In this document: one piece after another, positions 9,384 to 20,592 of the stretch
How positions within the stretch are numbered: the stretch's first letter is position 1
Layout: each line of letters opens with the position of its first letter
The notes under the pieces: model-generated
Seen by the model: only the letters and a program-made list of their open reading frames with translations
Database searches by the model: none
Told to the model about the DNA's origin: nothing
Assembly: GCF_019511665.1 (NCBI RefSeq)
Contig: NZ_JAEUAW010000004.1
Span: 248,001 to 312,000, forward strand
Source: Microbacterium jejuense
Lineage (GTDB): Bacteria > Actinomycetota > Actinomycetes > Actinomycetales > Microbacteriaceae
Length of the DNA stretch: 64,000 bases
Direction of reading: 5' to 3'
Program-made: the position numbers and the translations under genes

Positions 9384-11183
9384 ATGGCACATCTTCTGGG
9401 GGCCGAGGCCCTGCACCTGGAGTTCCCGACCAAGGTCGTCTTCGACCGCGTGTCGCTCGGCATCGACGAAGGCGATCGCATCGGCGTCGTCGGCCGCAAC
9501 GGTGACGGCAAGAGCTCGCTGCTGGCGATGCTGGCGGGCAGGCTCTCGCCGGACGGCGGTCGCGTGACGGTGCGCGGCGGCGTCCGCGTCGGCGTGCTCG
9601 ACCAGGCCGACACGCTCGACGATGCGCTGACGATCCGCGAGGCCGTCGTGGGGGACCGCCCCGACCACGAGTGGGCGGGCGATGCCCGTGCGCGCGACGT
9701 CATCGCCGGTCTGCTCGGGGACCTCGACTGGGACGGCCCGGTGGCGGGCCTCTCCGGCGGCCAGCGACGCCGCGTGGCGCTGGCCGCGCTGCTGGTCGGC
9801 GATCACGATGTGCTGTTCCTCGACGAGCCGACGAACCATCTCGACGTCGAGGCGATCGCGTGGCTGGCCGATCACATCAAGCGCCGGTGGCCCGCGAACC
9901 AGGGCGGCCTGCTCGTGGTGACGCACGACCGGTGGTTCCTCGACGAGGTGTGCAACACGACGTGGGAGGTGCACGACCGCATCGTCGAGCCGTTCGAGGG
10001 CGGCTATGCGGCGTACATCCTTCAGCGCGTCGAGCGCGATCGCCAGGCCGCGGTCATCGAGCAGCGCCGGCAGAACCTCGCCCGCAAGGAGCTCGCGTGG
10101 CTGCGACGCGGCGCGCCCGCGCGGACGTCGAAGCCCAAGTTCCGCATCGACGCCGCGAACGTGCTGATCGCCGACGTGCCCGAAATCCGGAATGCGACCG
10201 AACTGCGCTCGCTCGCGGTGTCGCGGCTCGGCAAGGACGTGGTCGACCTGCTCGACGCGGCAGTGTCCTACGGCGGCCGCGAAGTGCTGCATCCCGTCGA
10301 GTGGCGCATCGCGCCGGGGGAGCGCACCGGCATCCTCGGCGTCAACGGCGCCGGCAAGTCGACGCTGCTCGGACTCGTAGCGGGCGACGTCGAGCCCACC
10401 TCCGGGCGGGTCAAGCGCGGCAAGACCGTCAAGGTCGCGACGCTCACGCAGCGCCTCGATGAGCTCGAGGAGCACCTGGACGATCCCGTGCGCGTCGTCA
10501 TCTCGCGGCTGCGCACGACGTACACCTTCGGCAGCGGCTCGAAGGCGCAGGAGCTCACGCCCGGACAGCTCCTGGAGAGCATGGGGTTCCAGAGCGCGCA
10601 GCTCTCGACCCCCGTCAAGGATCTCTCGGGCGGCCAGAAGCGTCGCCTGCAGCTGCTGCTGATCCTCCTCGAGCAGCCGAACGTGCTGATCCTCGACGAG
10701 CCGACGAACGACCTCGACACCGACATGCTCGCGGCCATCGAAGACCTGCTGGACTCGTGGCCCGGCACGCTCCTCGTCGTCTCGCACGACCGCTACTTCA
10801 TCGAGCGGGTGACCGACCAGCAGTACGCGATCCTCGACGGACACCTCCGTCACCTCCCCGGTGGCGTCGACGAGTACCTGCGACTGCGGGCCCGTTCGTT
10901 GAGCGAGCAGGCCGAGGCGAAGGTGGATGCCGCGGCCCCCGCATCCACGTCCCCCTCGCTGTCGGGAGCAGAGCTGCGCGCCGCACAGAAAGAGGTGGCC
11001 GCGCTGGAGCGGCGCCTGGAGAAGCTCGAGTCGCAGATCGACGCCGCGCGCACCGCGCTGGCCGACCACGACCAGTCCGACTACGTCGGCCTCGGGGTGG
11101 AGATGGCGCGCATCGCCGACCTGGAGAAGGAGCGCGACGGCGTCGAGGAACGCTGGTTCGAGCTCACCGAGCAGATCGGCTGA
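9384..11183 (+). CDS. ABC-F family ATPase (duplicated cassettes)
   Basis: A 599-residue soluble ATPase with two nucleotide-binding domains and no membrane segment. Cassette 1 has Walker A GRNGDGKS (38-44), signature LSGGQRRR and FLDEPTNHLD; cassette 2 has GVNGAGKS, LSGGQKRR and ILDEPTNDLD. A linker of about 90 residues joins them and a C-terminal coiled coil follows an Ala/Ser-rich hinge. ABC-F proteins bind the ribosomal E site and rescue stalled or drug-bound ribosomes. It matches the housekeeping actinobacterial copy found near ispE. TAGCCT (9368-9373) and GGAAGG precede ATG 9384. Confidence 0.93.
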   Translation: MAHLLGAEALHLEFPTKVVFDRVSLGIDEGDRIGVVGRNGDGKSSLLAMLAGRLSPDGGRVTVRGGVRVGVLDQADTLDDALTIREAVVGDRPDHEWAGDARARDVIAGLLGDLDWDGPVAGLSGGQRRRVALAALLVGDHDVLFLDEPTNHLDVEAIAWLADHIKRRWPANQGGLLVVTHDRWFLDEVCNTTWEVHDRIVEPFEGGYAAYILQRVERDRQAAVIEQRRQNLARKELAWLRRGAPARTSKPKFRIDAANVLIADVPEIRNATELRSLAVSRLGKDVVDLLDAAVSYGGREVLHPVEWRIAPGERTGILGVNGAGKSTLLGLVAGDVEPTSGRVKRGKTVKVATLTQRLDELEEHLDDPVRVVISRLRTTYTFGSGSKAQELTPGQLLESMGFQSAQLSTPVKDLSGGQKRRLQLLLILLEQPNVLILDEPTNDLDTDMLAAIEDLLDSWPGTLLVVSHDRYFIERVTDQQYAILDGHLRHLPGGVDEYLRLRARSLSEQAEAKVDAAAPASTSPSLSGAELRAAQKEVAALERRLEKLESQIDAARTALADHDQSDYVGLGVEMARIADLEKERDGVEERWFELTEQIG

Positions 11184-11184
11184 C

Positions 11185-12021
11185 GTGGGCCGCACGCTCG
11201 CCGGACTGCCCGGCGCGGTGTTCGAGGAGCTGTCGACGGCCTTTCCTGACGCCGATCTCCGACGGGCGCGCTGGCAGAACGGCGCCTTCCATTTCGTCGC
11301 GCTGTGCGATGCATCGGTCGTGGTGCGGGTGCGAGTGGGCGGCGATCACCATGCCGCGGTGACTCGAGAGGTCGACGCTATGCGATGGTTCTCGCGGCTC
11401 CCGCTGGCGGCTCGCACGCCGGGCGTCCAGCGCGGTCCGGTCGACGGCGGCGGATGGTCGGCGTTCTCGTGCGATCTGATGCCGGGCGAACCCATGCGAC
11501 CCGCCGACTGGCAGGACGACCGGGGTGTGCTGCTGCCCCTGCTGGAGGATCTCGCATCGGTCGTCCCGCCGCCGCTGCCGGCGTCGGACGGGTTGCGGGC
11601 GTGGTGCGGCGGGGAGAGGTGGCCAACGATCGTCGACGAGATCACCGCGGCGTGGACCAGGTCGTCGAGACGCGCTGCTCTCGCGGCGATGGAGGTCGTG
11701 CTGCAGGAAGCGCCCGAGGTGGCGGTCGCCGTGCACGGTGACTTCGGCCCACACAACGTCCTGCTCGGTCCGGCGGGAACCGCGCTCATCGATCCCGACA
11801 ATGCCGGTGTCGGAGAGCCCGAGACCGATCTCGCACCTCTTCTGGGCTTCTACGCGCAGGATGACATCGCGCGCGACTTCTCGGCTGCGCGGATGCGCCG
11901 CGCAGCGGAGATCAAGCGCGTGCTTCCTCTGCAGGTCGCAGCCGCCGCGGAACTCGCCGCGGACGGTTCGCTGCGTGACCACGCACTGGGCAACTTCCTC
12001 CGGCGGGAGGCGCGTCGGTGA
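11185..12021 (+). CDS. aminoglycoside phosphotransferase-like kinase
   Basis: A 278-residue APH/choline-kinase fold protein. The catalytic loop HGDFGPHNVLL and the metal-binding IDPDNAG are intact. The GTG start is 1 base after the ABC-F stop, so it is probably co-transcribed. It leads a compact cluster with a HAD hydrolase and a Nudix-like protein. This fold phosphorylates many small hydroxylated molecules, so I do not infer drug resistance. Confidence 0.8.
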   Translation: MGRTLAGLPGAVFEELSTAFPDADLRRARWQNGAFHFVALCDASVVVRVRVGGDHHAAVTREVDAMRWFSRLPLAARTPGVQRGPVDGGGWSAFSCDLMPGEPMRPADWQDDRGVLLPLLEDLASVVPPPLPASDGLRAWCGGERWPTIVDEITAAWTRSSRRAALAAMEVVLQEAPEVAVAVHGDFGPHNVLLGPAGTALIDPDNAGVGEPETDLAPLLGFYAQDDIARDFSAARMRRAAEIKRVLPLQVAAAAELAADGSLRDHALGNFLRREARR

Positions 12022-12040
12022 CCCTCGGTACGCTGGCGCG

Positions 12041-12673
12041 ATGAGGGTGAAGGCGGTGTGCTGGGACTGGAACGGCACCCTGCTCGATGATGTGGCGCGA
12101 TGCCTGCGAGTGATGAATCTGGTGCTCGCCGAGTTCGGCAGGCCCGAGATCGCGGATGCCGTCGCATATCGCGCGGTGTTCCGCTTTCCGCTGGACCGGT
12201 TCCATGCGGATGTCGGCATCGAGTCCGCGGACTACCGGGCCGCCGTCGACCGGTACCTGGCGCTCCTGGCGGCAGACAGGACCGAGGTGGCGCTGCACGC
12301 GGGCGCACGGGAGGCGCTCGAGCGGGTGCATGCGCGAGGGATCGCGCAGGTCCTGGCATCGGCGACCCTGGCGCCGCTGCTGGATGCACAGCTCGGTCCG
12401 CACCGACTCACCGGCTCGTTCGACGAGATCCTCAGCATCACCGACGCCCATCGCGCTTCGAAGCAGGATGTGATCGAGGCATGGCTGTGGGCAACGGGCT
12501 TCGAGCCGGCCGACGTGCTGCTCATCGGCGACACCAACCATGATCTCGAGATCGCTCACGAGCTCGGGACGCGGTTCGTGCACTTCGAGGGAGGGCATCA
12601 GGTGCTCTCCGGCGAGGGGGACGTCGTGAGCATCCGCGCGCTGGGGGAGCTGGAGCGGGTTCTGGATGACTAG
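12041..12673 (+). CDS. HAD-superfamily hydrolase
   Basis: A 210-residue Rossmann-fold phosphatase-like protein. Motif I reads WDWNGTLLDD: the nucleophile Asp is present but the usual second Asp is Asn. Motif II (Ser/Thr in LASAT), the Lys (SKQD) and motif III (LLIGDTNHD) follow at normal distances. The ATG start is exactly 6 bases after TACGCT (12029-12034), so this gene has its own leaderless promoter although it sits 19 bases after the kinase gene. It overlaps the next gene by 8 bases. Confidence 0.85.
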   Translation: MRVKAVCWDWNGTLLDDVARCLRVMNLVLAEFGRPEIADAVAYRAVFRFPLDRFHADVGIESADYRAAVDRYLALLAADRTEVALHAGAREALERVHARGIAQVLASATLAPLLDAQLGPHRLTGSFDEILSITDAHRASKQDVIEAWLWATGFEPADVLLIGDTNHDLEIAHELGTRFVHFEGGHQVLSGEGDVVSIRALGELERVLDD

Positions 12674-13136
12674 GTCGGCCGACGGGGAGGTGGTGCTCCA
12701 CACCTACCCGGAGGCGCCGTGGCTTCCGCGCGGCGGCCGGGCGGACGTCATCCGTGGGACGACGCCGCCGACGCCGATGTGCCTGGTCCGCGTCCTCATC
12801 GTGAGCGGCGGGCACGCGTTCTGCGTGCGGCGGGACGGCGTGGGAAAGCTGGACCTCCTGACGCGGCTTGTCGACGCCGACGATCCCTTCGGGCATCGCG
12901 CGATCGGAGAGCTGATGGCGGAAGTCATCGGCCCCGATGGCCGGGCGCGGTTCGTCGGTGCAGTCCGGAACACCGTGGTGAGCGCAGCGCCCGACTATCC
13001 GTGGCCGACCCCGCTGGCGTACTTCGGTGTGTGGCGGGTCGAGGGGGTTCCGGTCGTGGACGGCGTGTGGCTGCCGTTGTGTGATGGGTCACCGCTGGCC
13101 GAGAGGCACTGGTTCCCGTTGGTCCGCGGGGTCTGA
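12666..13136 (+). CDS. Nudix-like protein with degenerate Nudix box
   Basis: A 156-residue protein that overlaps the HAD gene by 8 bases and is therefore translationally coupled. The central part (CVRRDGVGKLDLLTRLVD, then a helix, then FVGAVRN) follows the order of a Nudix fold. The REx2EExGx catalytic helix is replaced by FGHRAIGELMAEVIG, which keeps few acidic ligands. It may bind rather than hydrolyse a nucleotide, or belong to another small alpha/beta family. The assignment is by pattern only. Confidence 0.5.
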   Translation: MTRSADGEVVLHTYPEAPWLPRGGRADVIRGTTPPTPMCLVRVLIVSGGHAFCVRRDGVGKLDLLTRLVDADDPFGHRAIGELMAEVIGPDGRARFVGAVRNTVVSAAPDYPWPTPLAYFGVWRVEGVPVVDGVWLPLCDGSPLAERHWFPLVRGV

Positions 13137-13255
13137 CGGGGTCTACCGGCAGCGCGCCTTCGGTGGGCACGATCACTCGAGTGTCGGTGGTGGGTGATAC
13201 GGGTGCGAGAGGGCGAAAACAGCTGGTAGAGAGCTCTTTTGGCTCTTGCGTGCGG

Positions 13256-13280
13256 CGAACATATGTTCTAAACTCGGTGC
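13256..13280 (+). promoter_or_regulatory. LexA/SOS box over a leaderless promoter
   Basis: CGAAC-ATAT-GTTCT (13256-13269) fits the Gram-positive/actinobacterial LexA box CGAAC-N4-GTTCG with one end mismatch. Its last base is the first base of the -10 box TAAACT (13269-13274), which lies 6 bases before the ATG at 13281. LexA bound here would block the polymerase, so the HNH gene should be induced by DNA damage. Confidence 0.75.
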
Positions 13281-14561
13281 ATGACCGAAACCTTGCTTCC
13301 GCCCCCGTCCGAGCGTGATGAAGAGTGGTTCGGGCCGGTGCCGGATGCGGTGGATCTGGTGGTGGAGACGGCGACGATGATGTCGGTGTTCGCGGCCGAG
13401 CGGTATGCGCGGATCGACGCGATGCGGCAGGAGGCGTTGGCTGCGGCTCGCCGGTTCGGGGCTGGTGAGGTGGAGCTCGTGGAGCGGTCGATCCGATTGG
13501 AGCTGGCGGCGGCGATGCGGGTGACGGAGTACGCTGCGGGCCGGTTGATCGTGGTGGCGGAGGCGTTGCGGGGTTCGTGTCGGGTGGCGTGGGAGTCGTT
13601 GGCTGGTGGCCGGATCACCGAGAAGCACGCTGAGGTGCTGGTCGACCTGCTGGGGGAGCTGGCTCCGGAGGAGCAGGCGGGGCTGGTGGGCGATGTCGTG
13701 TTGCTGGCGGAGGCGGAGCCGGTGGGCACGTTCCGGCGCAAGTTGCGGGACCGAATCGCCCGCGCGCGGGTGGAGAGTCTGGAGGACCGGTACCGAGCGG
13801 CGATGCAGACGCGGCGGGTGGTCGTGGAGCCGGTGGCCGATGGGCTCGGCGTGCTGCTCGCGTACGCGCCCGAGGTGGAGCTGCAGGCGATCTTCACGCG
13901 CGCGACCGCGATGGCCAAGGCCATCAAGGCGGCCGGTGATGAGCGCACGTTGGATCAGATCCGCGCCGATGTGGTGTGCGATCTGCTCATCGACGGGACC
14001 ACGCAGCATGTTCCGGCGGCGGCCTCGGGGATCCGGGCGCAGGTCGTGGTCACCGTCCCGGCGCTGAGCCTGCTGGGGGAGGGTGGTTCCGCCGCGGAAC
14101 TGCCGGTGGTGGAGGGTGTGGGCCCGGTTCCGGTGTCGCGGGCGCGGGAGTTGTGCGGTGGGGACGGCAAGTGGATGCGGGTGCTCACCCATCCCGAGAC
14201 CGGAATGGTCCTCTCCGTCGGAAGAGACCGGTATGAACCGCCCGCGGCGCTGCGGCGGCTGGTGAAGTGGCGGGCCGACCGGTGCATGGCGCCGGGGTGT
14301 GTGATGCCCGCATCCCGGTGCGAGATCGACCACCAGATCAGGTGGACCGACGGCGGGCACACGAGCCTGGAGAACCACGCCCCGTTCTGCAAGGGCCACC
14401 ACCTGGTCAAAGACAACACCGCCTGGCAGGTCAGGCAGGTGCCCTACTCGGGTGGCGTGATCGAGTGGACCTCACCCACCGGGCGCCGGTACCTCGTGAA
14501 GCCCGAACGCCGCGTCCCGGTCTTCACCGCGACAGCACGAGAACCCGCCCCGCCCTCCTGA
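13281..14561 (+). CDS. DUF222/13E12-type HNH endonuclease
   Basis: A 426-residue protein with a long helical DUF222 (13E12 repeat) N-terminal domain and a C-terminal HNH nuclease domain. The zinc/HNH residues are visible: CMAPGC, CEIDHQIRWTDGG, HTSLENHAPFCKGHH. Such genes are multi-copy and mobile-looking in actinobacteria, and some in Mycobacterium are LexA-controlled. Base use changes within the gene: the first 1000 bases are strongly G-rich at codon ends (GTG, GCG, CGG), the last 250 bases C-rich like the neighbours. That suggests recombination or foreign origin. Leaderless start after TAAACT. Confidence 0.92.
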   Translation: MTETLLPPPSERDEEWFGPVPDAVDLVVETATMMSVFAAERYARIDAMRQEALAAARRFGAGEVELVERSIRLELAAAMRVTEYAAGRLIVVAEALRGSCRVAWESLAGGRITEKHAEVLVDLLGELAPEEQAGLVGDVVLLAEAEPVGTFRRKLRDRIARARVESLEDRYRAAMQTRRVVVEPVADGLGVLLAYAPEVELQAIFTRATAMAKAIKAAGDERTLDQIRADVVCDLLIDGTTQHVPAAASGIRAQVVVTVPALSLLGEGGSAAELPVVEGVGPVPVSRARELCGGDGKWMRVLTHPETGMVLSVGRDRYEPPAALRRLVKWRADRCMAPGCVMPASRCEIDHQIRWTDGGHTSLENHAPFCKGHHLVKDNTAWQVRQVPYSGGVIEWTSPTGRRYLVKPERRVPVFTATAREPAPPS

Positions 14562-14583
14562 CGACGCCAGAGCGCGCGTCAGG
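14557..14583. terminator. hairpin shared by two convergent genes
   Basis: CCTGACG (14557-14563) and CGTCAGG (14577-14583) form a perfect 7-bp stem with a 13-base loop. The TGA stop of the HNH gene lies in the left arm and the TGA of the marR gene in the right arm, so it can end transcription from both sides. Confidence 0.5.
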
Positions 14584-15085
14584 CGCCGACGGCGTCGAAT
14601 CCCAGGCTCAGTTTGCGCAGCAGCGCGGCGAGCCGGTCGCGATCGGCGCGCGAGAGCGACTCGAGCAGCAGGGCCTCGGCGTCCACGAGACGAGTGATCG
14701 CGGCATCCACCCGGATCCGGCCCTCGTCGGTGAGCGTCACGAGCACGCTGCGACCGTCGGCCGGGTCCGCCTCGCGCCGCACCAGCCGGCGTCCGACGAG
14801 ACGGTCGATGCGGTTCGTCATCGTGCCGCTGGAGACGAGCGTCTGCTGCAGCAGCTGCTTGGGGCTGAGCTGGAAGGGGTCGCCGGCGCGCCGCAGAGCC
14901 GAGAGCACATCCCACTCCCACGGCTCGAGGTCACTGCGGCGGAAGGCGTCGCGTCGTGCCCGATCGAGGTGACGCGACAGTCGGTCGACGCGCGACAGCA
15001 CGCCGAGCGGCGAGAAGTCGAGGTCGGGGCGCTGGGTGATCCACGCCTCGACGATGCGATCGACCTCGTCACTCTGCGCCGTCAT
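14579..15085 (-). CDS. MarR-family transcriptional regulator
   Basis: A 168-residue winged-helix regulator. The recognition region is LVSSGTMTNRIDRLVGRRLV, followed by the wing DPADGRSVLVTLT, typical of MarR. Flanking helices give dimerisation. The start ATG 15085 is 6 bases after GATAAT (15097-15092), the best -10 box in the window, and is probably leaderless. The target is unknown: no obvious efflux or catabolic gene is adjacent. Confidence 0.93.
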   Translation of the reverse strand: MTAQSDEVDRIVEAWITQRPDLDFSPLGVLSRVDRLSRHLDRARRDAFRRSDLEPWEWDVLSALRRAGDPFQLSPKQLLQQTLVSSGTMTNRIDRLVGRRLVRREADPADGRSVLVTLTDEGRIRVDAAITRLVDAEALLLESLSRADRDRLAALLRKLSLGFDAVGA

Positions 15086-15167
15086 CCGTCCATTATCGCG
15101 AGGGAGGGCCCCGTGCCGCGTCTGGCAGACTTGACGGGCGGGCTCCGGGCGACCGGACGTGCCGCGT

Positions 15168-15239
15168 TCCGCCGTGGTGTAACGGCAGCACGACAGCCTT
15201 TGGAGCTGTGAGGTTCAGGTTCGAATCCTGGCGGCGGAG
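15168..15239 (+). tRNA. tRNA-Gln(TTG)
   Basis: A 72-base cloverleaf: acceptor stem TCCGCCG (15168-15174) with CGGCGGA (15232-15238), discriminator G, anticodon stem ACAGC/GCTGT around loop CTTTGGA, anticodon TTG at 15200-15202, T arm with TTCGAAT. No CCA is encoded. Only one base separates it from the glmU start codon. Confidence 0.96.
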
Positions 15240-15240
15240 C

Positions 15241-16701
15241 ATGACCGACAACGCACTCGCCGTCATCGTCCTCGCCGCCGGCCAGGGCACGCGCATGAAG
15301 TCGTCGCTGCCGAAGGTGCTGCACCGCATCGGCGGGCAGCCGCTGGTCGGGCACGTGCTGAGCGCGGCCGCGGTGCTGAGCCCCGAGCGCACGCTCGTCG
15401 TGGTCCGCCACGAGCGCGACGTCGTGGCGGCCGCGATCGCCGACCTCGCGCCCGAGGCGTCCGTCGTCGACCAGGACGAGATCCCCGGCACCGGCCGCGC
15501 CGTCGAGCTCGCCCTCGACCAGCTCGCCGGATTCGACGGCGACGTCCTGGTGCTGTCGGGCGACTGCCCCCTCGTGGATGCCGACACGCTGGCGTCGTTC
15601 GTCGCCGCCCACCGCGCCGCGGATGCCGCCGTCACGCTCATGACGGCGGTCGTCGACGACGCGAACGGGTACGGCCGCATCGTCCGGGATGCCGGCGGCG
15701 ACGTCGCCCGCATCGTCGAGCAGAAGGACGCCGACGACGACGAGCGCGCCATCCGCGAGATCAACGCCGGCATGTACGTGTTCCGTGCCGAGACGCTGCG
15801 CACCCACCTGCCCGCGATCGGCACCGACAACGCCCAGGCCGAGAAGTACCTCACCGATGTCGCGGGACTCGTGCGGCAGGAGGGCGGCCGGGTGGCGGCA
15901 TCCGTCGTCGACGACGTCACCGTCACCTTCGGCGTCAACGACCGCGTGCAGCTGTCGGAGGTGGGTCGCCTGCTCAATGCACGTACGGTGCGCCGCTGGC
16001 AGCTCGAGGGCGTCACGGTCATCGACCCGGCCACGACGTGGATCGACGTCGACGTGACGCTCGCCCCCGATGTCACGGTGCTGCCGAACACCCACCTCCT
16101 GCGGGCGACGAAGGTCGCCGGCGGCGCGATCATCGGTCCCGACACGAGCCTCGTCGGCTGCGAGGTCGGCGAGGGCGCGACCATCACGCGCAGCGACGCG
16201 ACCTTCGCGGTGTTCGGTGCGAAGGCGACGGTCGGCCCGTTCGCGTACGTGCGACCGGGCACCGAGCTCGGCGACAAGGGCAAGATCGGCACCTTCGTCG
16301 AGGTCAAGAACTCGACGATCGGCGAGGGCAGCAAGGTGCCCCACCTTTCGTACATCGGCGACACCACGATCGGCCGTCACGTGAACCTCGGCGCCGGCGC
16401 GATCACCGCCAACTACGACGACCTGACCAAGCACCGCACCGAGATCGGCGACGAGGTGCACTCCGGCTCGCACAACGTCTTCGTGGCGCCCGTTAGGATC
16501 GGAGACGGCGCGAAGACCGGGGCCGGGGCGGTCATCCGCAAGGATGTGCCCGCCGGTGCCCTCGCTCTGAGCGTCGCCCCTCAGCGCAACGTCGAGGGGT
16601 GGGTCGAGAAGAACAGACCGGGTACCGGGGCGGCGGATGTCGCAGCCCAGGCCCGCAGCGCACAGAAGGCGGACGATGGCGCGCAAGAAGAAGACCGTTG
16701 A
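15241..16701 (+). CDS. glmU: bifunctional GlcNAc-1-P uridyltransferase / GlcN-1-P acetyltransferase
   Basis: A 486-residue bifunctional enzyme making UDP-GlcNAc for peptidoglycan. The N-terminal pyrophosphorylase half begins with LAAGQGTRMKSSLPKVLH; the C-terminal half is a left-handed beta-helix with hexapeptide repeats, including YVRPGT, KNSTIGEGSKVPHLSYIGD and NLGAGAITANYDD with the acetyltransferase catalytic residues. ATG 15241 follows the tRNA-Gln by one base; the tRNA acceptor end GGCGGAG serves as the only possible ribosome-binding sequence. Overlaps prs by 26 bases. Confidence 0.97.
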   Translation: MTDNALAVIVLAAGQGTRMKSSLPKVLHRIGGQPLVGHVLSAAAVLSPERTLVVVRHERDVVAAAIADLAPEASVVDQDEIPGTGRAVELALDQLAGFDGDVLVLSGDCPLVDADTLASFVAAHRAADAAVTLMTAVVDDANGYGRIVRDAGGDVARIVEQKDADDDERAIREINAGMYVFRAETLRTHLPAIGTDNAQAEKYLTDVAGLVRQEGGRVAASVVDDVTVTFGVNDRVQLSEVGRLLNARTVRRWQLEGVTVIDPATTWIDVDVTLAPDVTVLPNTHLLRATKVAGGAIIGPDTSLVGCEVGEGATITRSDATFAVFGAKATVGPFAYVRPGTELGDKGKIGTFVEVKNSTIGEGSKVPHLSYIGDTTIGRHVNLGAGAITANYDDLTKHRTEIGDEVHSGSHNVFVAPVRIGDGAKTGAGAVIRKDVPAGALALSVAPQRNVEGWVEKNRPGTGAADVAAQARSAQKADDGAQEEDR

Positions 16702-17710
16702 GCTCGACCGGGCGAATGACATCGCCCCCGGGTTGGTCGCCAAGACCAAGAAGCGCCTCGTCGTCGCACGCGGCAGCTCCCACCCCGAGCTCGCGGCGCA
16801 GGTCGCCGAGCAGCTGAGCACCGAGCTCGTCCCCACCGAGTACCGCACCTTCGCCTCGGGCGAGATCCTGACCCGCTTCGAGGTCTCGATCCGAGGCTGC
16901 GACCTGTTCCTCATCCAGAGCTTCGGGCCCCCCGTCAACGAGTGGATGATGGAGACGCTCATCATGCTCGACGCCGCCAAGCGCGCGTCGGCCAAGCGCA
17001 TCACCGTCGTCGCCCCGTACTTCCCGTACTCCCGCCAGGACAAGAAGGGCCGGGGCCGCGAGCCGATCAGTGCCCGCCTCGTCGCCGACCTCTTCAAGAC
17101 CGCGGGCGCCGACCGCGTCATGAGCGTCGACCTGCACGCCGCGCAGATCCAGGGCTTCTTCGACGGACCGGTCGACCACCTGTTCGCCAAGCCCGTGCTG
17201 CTGGAGTACTTCGAGAACACCCTCAGCGCCGAAGACCGCGAGCGCCTCACCGTCGTGTCGCCCGACACCGGCCGCGTGCGCGTCGCCGACCAGTGGTCCG
17301 ACAGCCTCGGAGCCCCGCTGGCGATCATCCACAAGCGCCGCGACCCGAACGTCGCGAACCAGGTCACCGTCAACGAGATCGTCGGTGCGGTGGACGGCCG
17401 CGTCTGCCTGCTCGTCGACGACATGATCGACACCGGCGGAACGATCGTGAAAGCCGCCGAGGCGCTCAAGGCGAACGGCGCGGTCAAGGTCATCGTCGCC
17501 GCCACGCACGCGATCTTCAGCGACCCGGCGGCGACCCGCCTGCAGAGCCCGGCGATCGACGAGGTCGTGGTGACCGACACGGTCCCGATCCCCGACGAGA
17601 AGCGCTTCTCGACGCTTACGATTCTGCCTATCGCCCCCTTGCTCGCACGTGCGATCCACGAGGTGTTCGAGGACGGCTCCGTCACCAGTATGTTCGACGG
17701 GGCCGCCTGA
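16676..17710 (+). CDS. prs: ribose-phosphate pyrophosphokinase
   Basis: A 344-residue PRPP synthetase, joining ribose 5-phosphate and ATP for purine, pyrimidine, His, Trp and NAD synthesis. Visible are the ATP site region FGPPVNEWMMETLIMLDA, the flexible loop YFPYSRQDKKGRGREPIS, the metal site SVDLHAAQIQGFF and the PRPP loop LVDDMIDTGGT. ATG 16676 lies inside the end of glmU (26-base overlap). The glmU-prs pair is standard in actinobacteria. Confidence 0.97.
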   Translation: MARKKKTVELDRANDIAPGLVAKTKKRLVVARGSSHPELAAQVAEQLSTELVPTEYRTFASGEILTRFEVSIRGCDLFLIQSFGPPVNEWMMETLIMLDAAKRASAKRITVVAPYFPYSRQDKKGRGREPISARLVADLFKTAGADRVMSVDLHAAQIQGFFDGPVDHLFAKPVLLEYFENTLSAEDRERLTVVSPDTGRVRVADQWSDSLGAPLAIIHKRRDPNVANQVTVNEIVGAVDGRVCLLVDDMIDTGGTIVKAAEALKANGAVKVIVAATHAIFSDPAATRLQSPAIDEVVVTDTVPIPDEKRFSTLTILPIAPLLARAIHEVFEDGSVTSMFDGAA

Positions 17711-17762
17711 CGCACCGAGCGGGATCGAGCGCACGGCGCGGCGACAGACGGACGGAGCATCG

Positions 17763-20525
<2,763 letters not shown>

Positions 20526-20592
20526 GACCGGTTGCGAGGATGCTTGCGGGCGCATACATCCCGCCCTCAGCTCACGAGCCAGGAGGACCGTC

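Noticed and set aside
11185-12021. Antibiotic-resistance aminoglycoside kinase
   Set aside because: The fold is shared by many kinases of other small molecules; nothing in the context indicates resistance.
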